Shown here one piece after another: positions 41,001 to 51,208 of a DNA stretch of 64,000 bases. Within the stretch, counting starts at the first letter, position 1; every line of letters begins with the position of its first letter. Location: NCBI GenBank assembly GCA_022457065.1, contig JAJGBQ010000009.1, forward strand, positions 124,001-188,000, written 5' to 3'. The notes under the pieces were generated by a model, which was not told the DNA's origin, did not search any database, and was given only the letters and a program-made list of their open reading frames with translations. The stretch comes from Curvularia sp. ZM96 (taxonomy: Eukaryota > Ascomycota > Dothideomycetes > Pleosporales > Pleosporaceae). Position numbers and translations under genes: made by a program.

Positions 41001-42060
41001 AGCGAGCATGGGCAGCCAAGTGGCGAGCAGAGGCCAAAGGACGAGCAACCTACAGACACACACCATGGCCTTCTAAGAAAGTACTTCAGATCCACGAAGG
41101 CCTTACTAAACGACAGAGCGCGCTGCTAGTGCAGCTGCGCACCGAGAAGATAGGCCTGCGCGACTTTCTCTTTACCCAAAGAGTGCCAGGTGTTACCAGC
41201 TCCCGCTGCCAGTGCGGGGAGAGACGACAGACTGTCGCCCACATCCTGCTCCCCCGCTACCCATGGCCCCTTCAGACCAACCAGACCGCGAGAACAGCTA
41301 CTGCACAAGCACCAGCTGGATGGCGTTCCAGCCAAAAGCATCTCATTAAACATTGACGGACAAGCCAGGGATTTCGATGCTGCATTCCTTCGCGATAGCT
41401 GCACATGTGTGCAATGCGTGGACCCTCACAGCAAGAATAAACTCTTCCAAACCTCAGACATCCCGGAAGATATAGAAGGCACTTTCAAAGCCGTGGTAGA
41501 TGATGTAAAAGGAGACTCGATCGAAGTGCAATGGAAGAGCGACGTCAAGGGATTTGGGCCGGATCACCGTACCAGACACTCCACTGCAGGACGCTTAAGG
41601 ACCTCCGGAACCAGGTATTCGGCAACCTCCATGGACGACACAACCTTCGGACTATCCTAAGTAAGCCACAGCTAGTCACCAAAGCTATTCAGTTTGTAGA
41701 ACAAGCGCAGATCCTTCGGCATGTTGGGATCGAAGACGCGTAGACGACAGCCGAGCGCTGGGGGGAGACTGTAGGTATCGCGGCCGCAAAACACGAGGCA
41801 GCACGCCTCTACGAGCCTATAAGCACAGCATACTGTTAGTAGAGCCATTATCTAGATGAGGTGGCAGCCAGATTGTAGATAGTGGTGGAGGGGAAACGGC
41901 AGGCCTCTGGGAACAGCTGGCTCCCATAAGGGAGTGACGTGGGGCGGCGCGGATCAACGTCTGCGCGGCGTCGGCTGTTGGCTACGCCAGCCATGCCGGC
42001 CATAGCTGCGGAGAAAACGCGGCTGAAACCGAGTAGGATGAATCTAATCTAATCTAATCT
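38060..42060 (+). mobile_element. decayed, 5'-truncated LINE (Tad1/I-like) with (TAATC)n tail
   Basis: The endonuclease end (NHDSDHLPTSTVLDMT, near 38230-38275), a linker frame 38320-39102, reverse transcriptase pieces (KAYRPIALLNTVSKVMDAII near 39115; LLLLDVSGAFDNVSHPRLL, TGIPQGSPLSPILY and YIDD in 39198-40070), RNase H (IYTDGSGIDS, AELQGISLA, TDNQATIWS, IRWIPAHTGIPGNEAVNRAA; 40376-41246) and a C-terminal knuckle (CQCGERRQTVAHILL) follow each other with frameshifts near 38900-39200 and 40070-40370. The element ends in ATCTAATCTAATCTAATCT at 42041-42059, a typical short-repeat LINE tail. It is distinct from the LINE at 25.4-30.6 kb. It is not functional. Confidence 0.85.
41253..41582 (+). pseudogene. 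captured fragment of a gamma-butyrobetaine/trimethyllysine dioxygenase-type gene inside the LINE
   Basis: Within the LINE knuckle codons, 330 bp of unrelated coding sequence reads LDGVPAKSISLNIDGQARDF, DAAFLRDSCTCVQCVDPHSK and NKLFQTSDIPEDIEGTF. That is the N-terminal zinc-binding (DUF971/GBBH-N) domain of carnitine-pathway 2-oxoglutarate dioxygenases (FLRDxCxCxxCxxPxxxxK). CTCC stands at both edges (41249-41252 and 41579-41582). Removing one 330-bp unit restores HILLHC, the H-x4-C end of the LINE zinc knuckle, and the LINE frame then continues HCRTLKDLRNQVFG to a stop near 41743. The insert length is divisible by three but its LINE-frame reading contains a stop at 41354-41356. Confidence 0.75.
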
Positions 42061-42582
42061 GTAGTCTTCAGGTATATGTATCTCATGCCACGAGCGAGGT
42101 TGACTTGAAGACGGCCGTAAGCACATAAGCTAACCTTGCACGTGCTTTGCGTTTATTAATGAGCGGCAAGACATGTTGGACGTGGACAAAGATGTGTCGA
42201 CAAGGTATCGATGAAGTCTTTATGAAATTTACTAAGACTGCACTACGGAGCTAGCATCAGCACGACCTAGTAACTTTGCCACGTGTCAATCCAAAGAAGC
42301 AAAAAACAGGTGGAAGAAAGCCTCTTAGCTAACGCCGAGGACCCATATACGCCAAGGGAAGCTGCAGGAACTGCAAACAAAAGGGAAAGCGCAGGATTCG
42401 TCCATCAACTGCGTGACTATGGCAACAGCGGAGTTCTGTCGCCGTACCTTGATTCGCTGTTCACTTGGTTCAATTTCTCCACATCGTCCCGCCAAACAGC
42501 TCATTTCTTTCCCGGAGCCCATCCCTCTCAAGCTCAATCTTCGCAATATACTCGACGGCACACGACAGAGAATAGAACTCAC

Positions 42583-42621
42583 TGTTCCGGTAGCCTTTAG
42601 TTGGTCGAGAGAGCTGGCCAT
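42583..42621 (-). pseudogene. orphan first exon of transaldolase
   Basis: The ATG at 42621 opens 13 codons reading MASSLDQLKATGT, followed by a GTGAGT donor. This matches the very start of fungal transaldolases (pentose phosphate pathway), which have an intron near this point. No later transaldolase exon (for example the DATTNPSL block) is found downstream. It is probably a 5' fragment of a duplicated gene. The match is short, so it is tentative. Bases 42061-42580 and 42750-43230 show no other gene. Confidence 0.45.
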
Positions 42622-43230
42622 GGTGAGTTTAGTAAGTAGTGGCTGAGGAGAAGCAAGAGAGATGATTCTGCTTTTTAACAGCAGCTGCGCCGATGTATTA
42701 GCTCTCAGCAATAGCAGCCCCCTCATGAGACTGCTACATCGCAAGCGTCTCCGATGACGATGGGAGTTTGAGACTACTCATCCGACAGGCTAATATTCGT
42801 TCTCATACCGACTGTTAGACCAGCGTGATTAGAAGGCTAACCTCAAGCCAACAAAGTCACCGCAGCCATCTCGCATCGCAGCACTTGGCGTGACGAAACT
42901 ATATGGCGCTCTAGTGGTCTGATATTATTCGACGTCTGGGTCTAGGCTTCGATCAGCCTATGCAGGAGTTATAGACTCGTCGTTACACCACCAGAGATGG
43001 GCGATAGGCATCCACACAAATCACTGAGAGGGAAGTACAGGTTGTGCCATCGTCTTACCCTGCAAACACCCTAGCGGCGTTATGACACTTGTGCTTGGCG
43101 ATGCCTATGGAAGCCACTTTCAAACATATGCAAGGATCTAGAACATAGTGCACATTCCTTCATTGTTCTATCCGTAGAATATAGTAGTGTTCTAACATGC
43201 CGATTCAGATGGAAGGTTGTTGCACGAGCA

Positions 43231-43790
43231 CTACACAACATTATCCGCTGCAGCAAGTACGACGCAATTACATAGCGGGCAATATTCGTGAGATTCGGTG
43301 AGCCATCTATCAAAGCATTGCCCGTGGTAGATGTGTCGGCAACTCAACGCGCGTATGGGATCATTCGCCCTGATTGTTTCTAAACAGATGACGCTGTGTT
43401 CTCGTTAGCAGGAAACACAGCCTGGTGGTTGTAAGACGATACGACATACCAAACCTGACTCTCTCGGTCAACGTGCCACTCATGTGGGTGATCTATCTGG
43501 TCCGCTTTGTACCATTTGATAAATTCTGTCGACGGAAGCATCTCCTCAAGCCGATCCAGGCAACTTTTGAGGGTGCTGAGATGTGGTTTTCTAAGGGCGC
43601 TGCAACAACCAAATACTCTGTTGTTTGGTCAGCGCGATCGAGGTCATAGGTCTCGCTAGTGAACTAACCCACAAAGTAGAATCAGTAGATATATCCCAAC
43701 CGCCGATATAATTAGAGCGGCGGGGACACTCATGCCTTGGTTAGACAGGTCTTCTAAGGAACTAGAAATATTTCGAGATACTGATGTCAT
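43231..43790 (-). CDS. small single-pass membrane RING-H2 protein (putative E3 ligase)
   Basis: Assembled by hand from three exons: 43790-43669, 43599-43450 and 43393-43231, totalling 144 residues. Introns are 43668-43600 (GTTAGT...TTGCAG, branch GCTGAC) and 43449-43394 (GTATGT...ACACAG, branch GCTAAC). An N-terminal segment with a possible glycosylation site (RNIS) precedes one membrane helix (SVPAALIISAVGIYLLILLC). After about 55 residues comes a complete RING-H2: CVIC, then 14 residues to SCRHIYHGQC, then 11 to CPLC, so all eight zinc ligands (C3H2C3) are present. Such proteins recruit E2 enzymes and ubiquitinate membrane or secretory targets. The exons join in frame with good splice signals. 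Transcript support is lacking and the N-terminus is the least certain part. Confidence 0.7.
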
Positions 43791-44731
43791 AGCTGAATAC
43801 GCTACGCTACCCCTTCGTCAGCTTAGCATCTCATGAGCTGATCGATAACAATGAGCTGCTAGCGAAAGCTACTTACTTTGTGATCGACCGAACTCTTGTT
43901 ACTTAACTTGCGTCTCTAGAACATCTTCTGCCTCGAATAATGTAAGCCTGATATACCATGTCTCTTGACAATTCAGAGAAGCAGCTTTGGAATATGCGCA
44001 ACGCCACCACTAGCACTAAAGACATCTTCTATAGAGCATGTAATTTGGAGGCATCACGCCACATAGAGCGTAGGCATATCGAACTGACTTCCAGCATATG
44101 GTACGTCTTCGGACATTGATCAGGCGTGTCCCTGGTGCGCTACTCTCCAGACACGCGAGTGCGTTCTAGGCCGAACTACGAACCATGAGAACATGTCCAG
44201 AAATATAAGCAGTAGCTGCAGCGTCTTTGTCGGTACTTAGAATTAAAGGACATAGAAGAGTTATCAGAGCCAGCCAATGCAAAGAAGATTATACCATAGA
44301 ACAGACGCAAGACGAAGCACCCTGGCCTGCTTTCGCACAACAATGGGCGGGGAGTGTCGACTGCTGTGCCATCGCTGATCATGCGTGCATCAGAACCTTA
44401 GATAGTGGATACGAAAATCGCGTATAGAAAGTCTTGAACGGCCTGTAGGTCAGAAAACCAGCTTTTCAATTTAAGTATGACGTCGTACTCACGCAACCGT
44501 CTGACCTCAGCTCATGCGATGTTTGCCACTTGACCTGGAAGTGCCGAGGCAGTAGGCAGAACATCATCCTGTTGTGCCGAATTATCGTCGAGAGTCCCGT
44601 GTATGCAGTGATTGGGTCGGAGAGCTTTAAAAAAAATGCCCATCGAGTGGTGCATTTTGTGTTCAAGGCTACTACCGGTACGTCACAAATTCCTTTTTTC
44701 AATACAAAGATTAAATTCGATCGTATAGATC

Positions 44732-47100
44732 ATGCCAGATACCATTCGGACTCTCGACGACACATCTCCCCCCCGACATTCAACTATGGTTCGCGAAAAG
44801 ACCCGCGATGCCTTTATGGCAAAGACATCCGTCAAGGCCAAGCTCTCCGCACAAGACAAGTCTAGCTCGATGAGCCTCGAGGTCGGTTCCTGTTCCATTG
44901 CTCCAAACAAGTAAACTAACTTTCACAGCCCGTGTACATAGGTATCGCTGTCGCCGATAGACTTGGCAGCTCAATTGACATTGCATTTGTTATCCACGAC
45001 GGCACCTATTCAGTGGACTTTGCAACTGTCTCCATAGGTGCAGAATTAAGTAGCAGCTCTGAGTCTTCAGCCGCAACTTCCGAGGCCTACTCTGGAACTA
45101 CAACCCCTGCAACAGCGGAGGGGCGTGCCGATTACTTTGTCGAGGAAATCATCGGCAAGATCAAGCACTACCGTGATGAGCATTTCTACAAATTTGTTGG
45201 CGCTAGTCTAACTACAAAGGCCGCCAAGACATGTCCTCAGCTACCAACCCGCTTGTGGCTCGAGTTGGATATTGTACCGTTAGTGCTGGAGCCTAGTTCT
45301 GGCAGGCAAAATACCGGTACTCCAGATGCACCCAAGTACATGATAATAGATGAAGAAGCAGATGCAGTGGTAAGGAAAGCTCTAGGGTAAGCATTCAGAT
45401 GCCGATAGCCTTGTATAGCTCTCCGCTGACACATGCAGGTACTTCGGTAGGGCTAACCAACTTCGCTTAGAGGTCGTCTACCGCAATGAGGTTGGTGTCG
45501 ACAGCGATGGCGCAACTGTGATTGCAGATGAGCCAAGCTATCGAGATAGTGTCCATCCCAACACCTACGCGGCGACCATGGTCTACGCTGATTCGCTTAA
45601 GAAGCACGGCACGAAGATTGCCTTCTTCAACAGCACCCCTCAGGGCGGCGGCGTCGCCTTGATGAGGCATGCGCTGATCCGCTTTTTGCGACTTATCGAT
45701 GTTGATTGCAAGTGGTAAGTCACCTTACACTGCACATCTGATCATCACTCATACTTCACAGGTACGTTCCAAAGCCTAAGCCTGCTGTCTTCCGTATCAC
45801 TAAGAACAACCACAACATCCTCCAGGGTGTGGATGAAACCGGCCTTCGACTCGAACAAAAGTCAATCGACATCCTCAATGAGTGGGCCAGGCAGAATGCT
45901 GAACGCTACTGGATCGCCAAGGGCAGCCCCCTCGCTCCTCGAGCGGAGGGCGGTGCTGATGTCATTATTGTAGACGATCCCCAGATGCCCTCTCTTGTCA
46001 AGATTGCCAAAGAGCTAGACCCCTCTCGTCCTGTCCTCTTCAGAAGTCACATCCAAGTACGCGCCGATCTGGCAGACCAGGAAGGTACGCCCACCGCTGA
46101 AGTTTGGAACTGGGTATGGAACAACATAAAGCAGTGTGATGCTTTCATCAGTCACCCCGTTCGCGAATTCGTGCCCAAGAATGTAACGGCAGAGAAGGTC
46201 GGTTATCTTCCTGCCACGACCGACTGGCTCGATGGTCTGAACAAGCAGCTGGACAGTTGGGACGCACAATACTACATGCACGAGTTTGAAATGGCCTGCC
46301 TCGACAAGGGTGCCAATCGCCTGGCATTCCCAGCACGCCCATATATCACACAGATCGCTCGTTTCGATCCAGCCAAGGGTATCCCGGACGTTCTTGCTTC
46401 GTACGCCATCCTTCGGCGAGAACACATGAAAGACAAGCCCATCGAGGAGGTCCCACAACTTGTCATTGCCGGCCACGGTGCGATCGACGACCCCGATGCA
46501 ACCATCATCTTCGATAAGACAGAAAAGGAGCTCAATGAACTCTATGCCGACATCAAACACGACGTAATCGTCATGCGCATTGGCCCCGTGGACCAGCTCC
46601 TCAACGTGCTCATGGCCAACGCCCATGTCGCGCTCCAGCTCTCGACGCGCGAAGGCTTCGAAGTCAAAGTCTCCGAGGCCCTGCACCACGGTGTCCCCGT
46701 CATCGCAACGCGCCGCGGCGGCATCCCACTTCAGATCGAGCACGGCAAATCAGGCTTCCTCGTAGAAGTAGGCGAGCACGACGCGGTGGCTAACTACCTC
46801 GACCACCTCTTCACCGACAACGTATCCTACATCACCATGGCCAACTACGCAGCTAACCACGTCAGTGACGAGGTCAGCACCGTCGGCAACGCGCTCAGCT
46901 GGCTGTACCTGGCTGACGAGCTGGCCAACGGCGCGAAGAAGATCGAGCCGAACAGTCGCTGGATCAACGACATCGCGCGTGAGAAGGCCGGGTATCCATA
47001 CCGGTCCAAGGACAAGGAGACGACGCTCAAGCGCGAGAGCGCCATGCTCGATCTGACGCATCAGCCTGGCCGCAGCAGGCAGAACAGTGCGGTGCAGTGA
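44732..47100 (+). CDS. ccg-9: trehalose phosphorylase/synthase (clock-controlled gene 9 type, GT4)
   Basis: Four exons: 44732-44881, 44929-45386, 45439-45714 and 45762-47100, coding 740 residues. The N-terminal domain (YIGIAVADRLGSSIDIAFVI) is specific to fungal trehalose phosphorylases. The GT-B core follows: FFNSTPQGGGVALMRHAL, ITQIARFDPAKGIPDVLASY, then STREGFEVKVSEALHHGVPV and IATRRGGIPLQIEHGKSGFL, which bind the nucleotide-sugar or phosphate and donor Glc as in glycosyltransferase family 4. It interconverts trehalose plus phosphate with glucose and glucose-1-phosphate, or makes trehalose in stress and clock-linked carbon storage. The Neurospora orthologue is the clock-controlled gene ccg-9. 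Exon 4 is noticeably GC-richer in third positions than its surroundings, as expected of a conserved core gene. No damage is seen. Confidence 0.92.
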
Positions 47101-48794
47101 GGGCGGTTGGCAGGATACTATACTAGGTCTTTAGGTAGATCACGTTCCTTATATTACAATCTTCATCTGTACAAGTCGCATCCTGTTATGCAAGAATAAA
47201 GCTGGTTCAAAAGACGTTTCAAGCAAGAGCAGCCAGAAGAGCGGCGCGGTGCGTGCCTTGATGTTTTACTAGGTAGGCATTTAGCAAACACATGAGTATC
47301 TAGTCTAAAAACCAGGCAAGGTCTAAATAAACCCGCTTATTCTTTCTGCTACAAGCCCTCCTTTTCTACAATGTGTTCAAGTCCTGTCACAAAAACTCAA
47401 CACTGTAGAAGAGAGTGTATTTGCCTTGGTTGTCTTGGTATTGATCTAGGGCCTCCAAGGGTGTAGTGCACGTAGGAGAGGCGGACGGTCGGCCATCAAC
47501 GTTGGCTAGGTACGGTAGGGGCTTAGGCGGTATAGCCTGTGATGCGTCGCTGTTATCTTTACCATGCCTGTCTAGCATGTCCGCATTCATGCTTGCAATA
47601 TCATGAGGAAAGTGGTCTCCTAGTGTAGTGTCAAAGGAGTTGCTATCCTTGCCCGTTTCTATTTGGGAGCTGCTGGTGGGGAGGAAAGTGGCGAAGGGTT
47701 GAATATCAACCATGGCTGGATGCGACAGGCACCCAGACTGTGTAGCTTGTGTAGAGAAGTTCGAAGCGCGATCAAAAGAAAGCCTGTGTGGTAGGAGCTT
47801 TGGCCGCACATATTCTAGATACTCAGGTTTCGCCCTTGCAAGCAAGCACAGAAAAGCTTTCGCTGTCGAGATAAACTGCCAAAAGTTAGTGAAATCTTAG
47901 TTGGATTACTCATCGTACCTCTTCTTCTCTTATTCCAGCCTGGGTCTGATCTATAAGCAGCTCATCGTAAGTAAACTCCTGTCTCTTGTTAGAAATAGTA
48001 GTGTGTTGCATGCGTGGGTGCGATGAAAAATTGATCTGTATTGTGTCTGCTATCTACCATCTTCATTTATGTGTGGTGTATAGCCATTGCTTTTTCTTGT
48101 TGGGGCAATGCATCCTTGTTGCCGTTACAGTGGCTTGTTGCTTCGGCTCAGCTGAAGTCATTGCTTCTGCTGCCTTGTATAAGCTGCGACAACAATATAT
48201 TTCAATCGTAAATTCAAGCTAAACAGTTATAAAAATATAATCTTTTTAATTTTAGAAATCGGAGATATATTATCAAAGCACTCCCTAGTCAGATATTATC
48301 GAAACTGGGCTATTGCAGTAGCTGCTATCGTCGCTGTTGTCGCTATTGCTTACATCAATTTTACCATCCACTACAGCTTTATAAGCTATATTATTAGAAG
48401 TATCGACATTAATACACGACTCTGTAGAAGTAGATTCTGCGCAATCTTCTTGAGTATACTGAGTAAAGTATTCTAGGTCCTGTGACAGCGTGGTGGATGG
48501 TAAAGCTGTAGTGAGATGGTGGCTCGTGAGTTTCGTATATGGATCGACAAGTTGACGAACATTATACGCCACCCACATAGCTGGCGTACGGTCTGTTGTT
48601 ATAGTACCCTCACGATACTTGGAGCTGCTATTTTGAAGTATCCATTCCTACTTTATTAAGGCCTTAGTGTTGTAGTTATTGTCGTTAGCGTTCATGTGTT
48701 GCCAGTGCGCAACATCGCGCTGTTTTGTGACACCGCCCGCTATACGCTTAGTATATTTACGGCCAAAGTTCCTTATAGTTGGGAAGATACGCCT
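47101..48794. other. AT-rich gene-poor stretch
   Basis: Two minus-strand frames are open but unrecognised: 47387-47845 (Ser/Pro-rich, LPHRLSFDRASNFSTQATQS) and 48285-48578 (TTDRTPAMWVAYNVRQLVDP when extended upstream to about 48640). The second looks like a degraded transposon or nuclear-protein piece. I assign no function. The 3' end of the trehalose phosphorylase transcript must lie in the first 200 bases. Confidence 0.4.
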
Positions 48795-50585
48795 CTATTT
48801 ATTAAAAATAACTCTAGCCTCACGAAGTCGTTTCGTAGCTATCTCCACCTCAAGACGAGCAAGGTCATTAACCTGGCGCTGCTGCACTATCTGCCGCGCG
48901 TCTTTGGCGTATATTACGCCACCTTTGCTCTCTACAATCCGCTTCTTACGACGTCTTCGCTCCTCCTTGGCAAGGATAGCAGCCTTAGTTTTGTGCAGCT
49001 CACGCTTGAAGCCCTCGGCGTTGCGGGCAAGAGCTGAGACGCCACGAAGGTGACGGATCACATCAGCCGCGACCTGACGAGGGAGGTGTTGATGGATCAC
49101 GGCGCGAACAAACGGCTCTTGTAACTCGATCTGTCGTACTGTTTCTGGTGTATGCCAAGTAGCGTCGCCAGGCTTAGGGTCCTCAGGTTCTGGTATTGCA
49201 CCTTGTGGTTAAGGCCGCCGCACCAGCTGTGCCATCTCTAGGTCGATCTTAACGCGGTGGAAGCGTCGCACAGGCGCTCGGTATGGCGATGAGATGAGCG
49301 GAGGCGGCAAGGATAGATCAAGAGGTGTACCGGCGTGCTGTACAAGCGGTAGTGGTGGTGTAGCTGAGCGATCACTATTGCTAAAGTAGCAACCTTCTTG
49401 GGTGCGAAGATGCGCTAACACGATGTTAGGTTTGTACGGCATTATGCCTGTACGCCGCCAACCTGAGTAGATTGTATACTTTGTAAATGTCAAGCATCGG
49501 ATCTCCTCTATTGTAGCCATAAAGTCGGCCTTGTTGATATCGCGCGAGCCTGTATGAGAGGCGTACTTAAGCGTCTTGCCGTGATACCACTTAAGCGGTT
49601 GAAAGCAACCTATATCTAGAGGCTGGAGGAGGTGGGTTGTATGAGGTGGGAGGGCAAAGAGCTGTATCTTGTTGTCTTCAGCAAACTGACAAAACTGCTT
49701 CGTATAGTGAGATTTATGCCCATCTATTAGCAACAAGCGCCAAGCTCCATGGCGACTACGGCTTGTCACCTTGTTAAAGTGTTGAATTCAGGCATACGCA
49801 AGTTTGTCGTTGCTATACCCACTATCGGACACGCCTACAAGATACCCATCAGGTAGATCCACGATCCAATGCTCCATCACAGTAGCAGCTTTGATGATAA
49901 TAAGAGGTGGAATAACCTCGCCTGTGGCCCGGATACACTCAACAAGGGTGATAAGCTCGCGATTGTTGGCGTTGTGGATAAAGACCGTACGTCCGTTTTT
50001 GGTGTATAAGTACTGCTCTTTTGCAACACCAATACGGCAGCCTGTCTCATCCATATTGTATATATCTTCAGGCAAGATACCGCGCTCGTCGATAAGGTCT
50101 TTGAGCCTTGTATACCAGTCAAGGAGTGCTGCTGGCTCCTGGGCAAGCTTACGCTGTACCTCAATTAACTTTGCCTTTACACGTCTATATTTTGGGTGCC
50201 TTGCGAGCCATCGTCGTGCCCAAAGCTTGCCAACATTAGGCGCAACTTCATTTAGTCCTGTATACGCATCCTCAAGGAGTGAGTTTGCCTGCTGCTCAAC
50301 TAGTCCACGATGAATACCAAAGCCAATATTGTCGATAGCATCAAGATACCGCTCAAGAGCGAGATCTTGAGACTCATTAAGCCGGTATAAAGCAGGTGGC
50401 TTAGCGCGATCACAGCGATTCGGAAGTCCAAGATAGGCACGTCGCAGGCGCTGATATGGCAAGTTGTGGGTAGTTGCATAGCTTTTAATGTTAGGTTGGT
50501 AGAGTAGGCGTAACGCTTTAGCGTGCTTTTGCAACGCCACCACCTCTTCTTTATATATAGACTTTCTCTTATTAACCTTAGGCAT
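48795..50585 (-). pseudogene. pogo-type DDE_1 transposase with two or more nonsense codons
   Basis: From the ATG at 50585 (PKVNKRKSIYKEEVVALQKH) one continuous frame runs to 48795, broken by TGA at 49788-49790 (DKLAYA, stop, IQHFNKV) and TAA at 49209-49211 (LVRRP, stop, PQGAIPEPEDP). The order is HTH_psq, CENP-B-type HTH (KYRRVKAKLIE), DDE_1 core with YNMDETGCRIG, LLIDGHKSHYTKQF and LLQPLDIGCFQPLK, and a basic coiled-coil tail ending EARVIFNK. All three catalytic Asp codons remain. The first stop probably replaces Trp (TGG) and the second Gln (CAA). It is a different family from the element at 17481-19621. I could not find its terminal repeats. Confidence 0.82.
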
Positions 50586-50697
50586 GATAAAAACGATATG
50601 CGTAGTTGAGTTTATTTAATTATGCGTTGTTGTAGTAGATGTATGTACTAAAAGCTACGTGCTATCATTGAGGTGATCATTATCGTTGAGGTGATAG

Positions 50698-50716
50698 GCC
50701 CGTGCGGAGCACGGGC
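50698..50716. repeat. 8-bp-stem GC hairpin
   Basis: GCCCGTGCGGAGCACGGGC folds into an 8-bp stem with a 3-base loop. It follows two 12-bp near-repeats (CATTGAGGTGAT, CGTTGAGGTGAT). It may be an element end. Bases 50720-51208 are otherwise unassigned. Confidence 0.4.
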
Positions 50717-51208
50717 AATTTCATTGAAATTCTGCTACAGCAGCCGTTGGGCCCGAGTAAATCTTTTGAGTATGATTTGGATTTTGACAACAGCACCGAC
50801 TCTAATGACGAAGTGGAAGAGGCAAATCGAAATGACGATATGATTAAGATAGTATAACGAGCTTGATAACGGAAATGATCATTGAATGTTTCACTTCTTT
50901 TCCAGCAGAGCCTGTGATGTATTTTTGTTCGACTAGATCCATCAATGTTAGTTTCACGCCTTTGTTTGGTTCGAGCATTGTTCGTTTGCGCGATGCTGGG
51001 GATATAGCAACTCGGGCAGGAGTTGGGTATGTCTTTGGGGACACCCTCGGTCAATGTAGTGCTAGGTTCCAGCGACTCTGGCAAATATATAAACCTTAGC
51101 GCCAACACTCTCTATCAACTCGTACGACTGTAACAACGATTACAGATAGGTTAGATGACTTAAGTGACGCGTTTGTACGTCGGAATTATAACAACGAGGA
51201 AGCTGAAG

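Noticed and set aside
42325..42744. 139-codon minus-strand frame as a protein gene
   Set aside because: Only its 13-codon MASSLDQLKATGT part is family-like and a GTGAGT donor follows immediately, so the rest is probably intron and flank.
47387..47845. 153-codon minus-strand frame as a gene
   Set aside because: No recognised family, no splice partner and low-complexity composition; kept only as a note on the region.
50680..51108. 142-codon minus-strand frame beside helicase copy 2
   Set aside because: Ser/Thr-rich without domain or codon pattern; likely chance.
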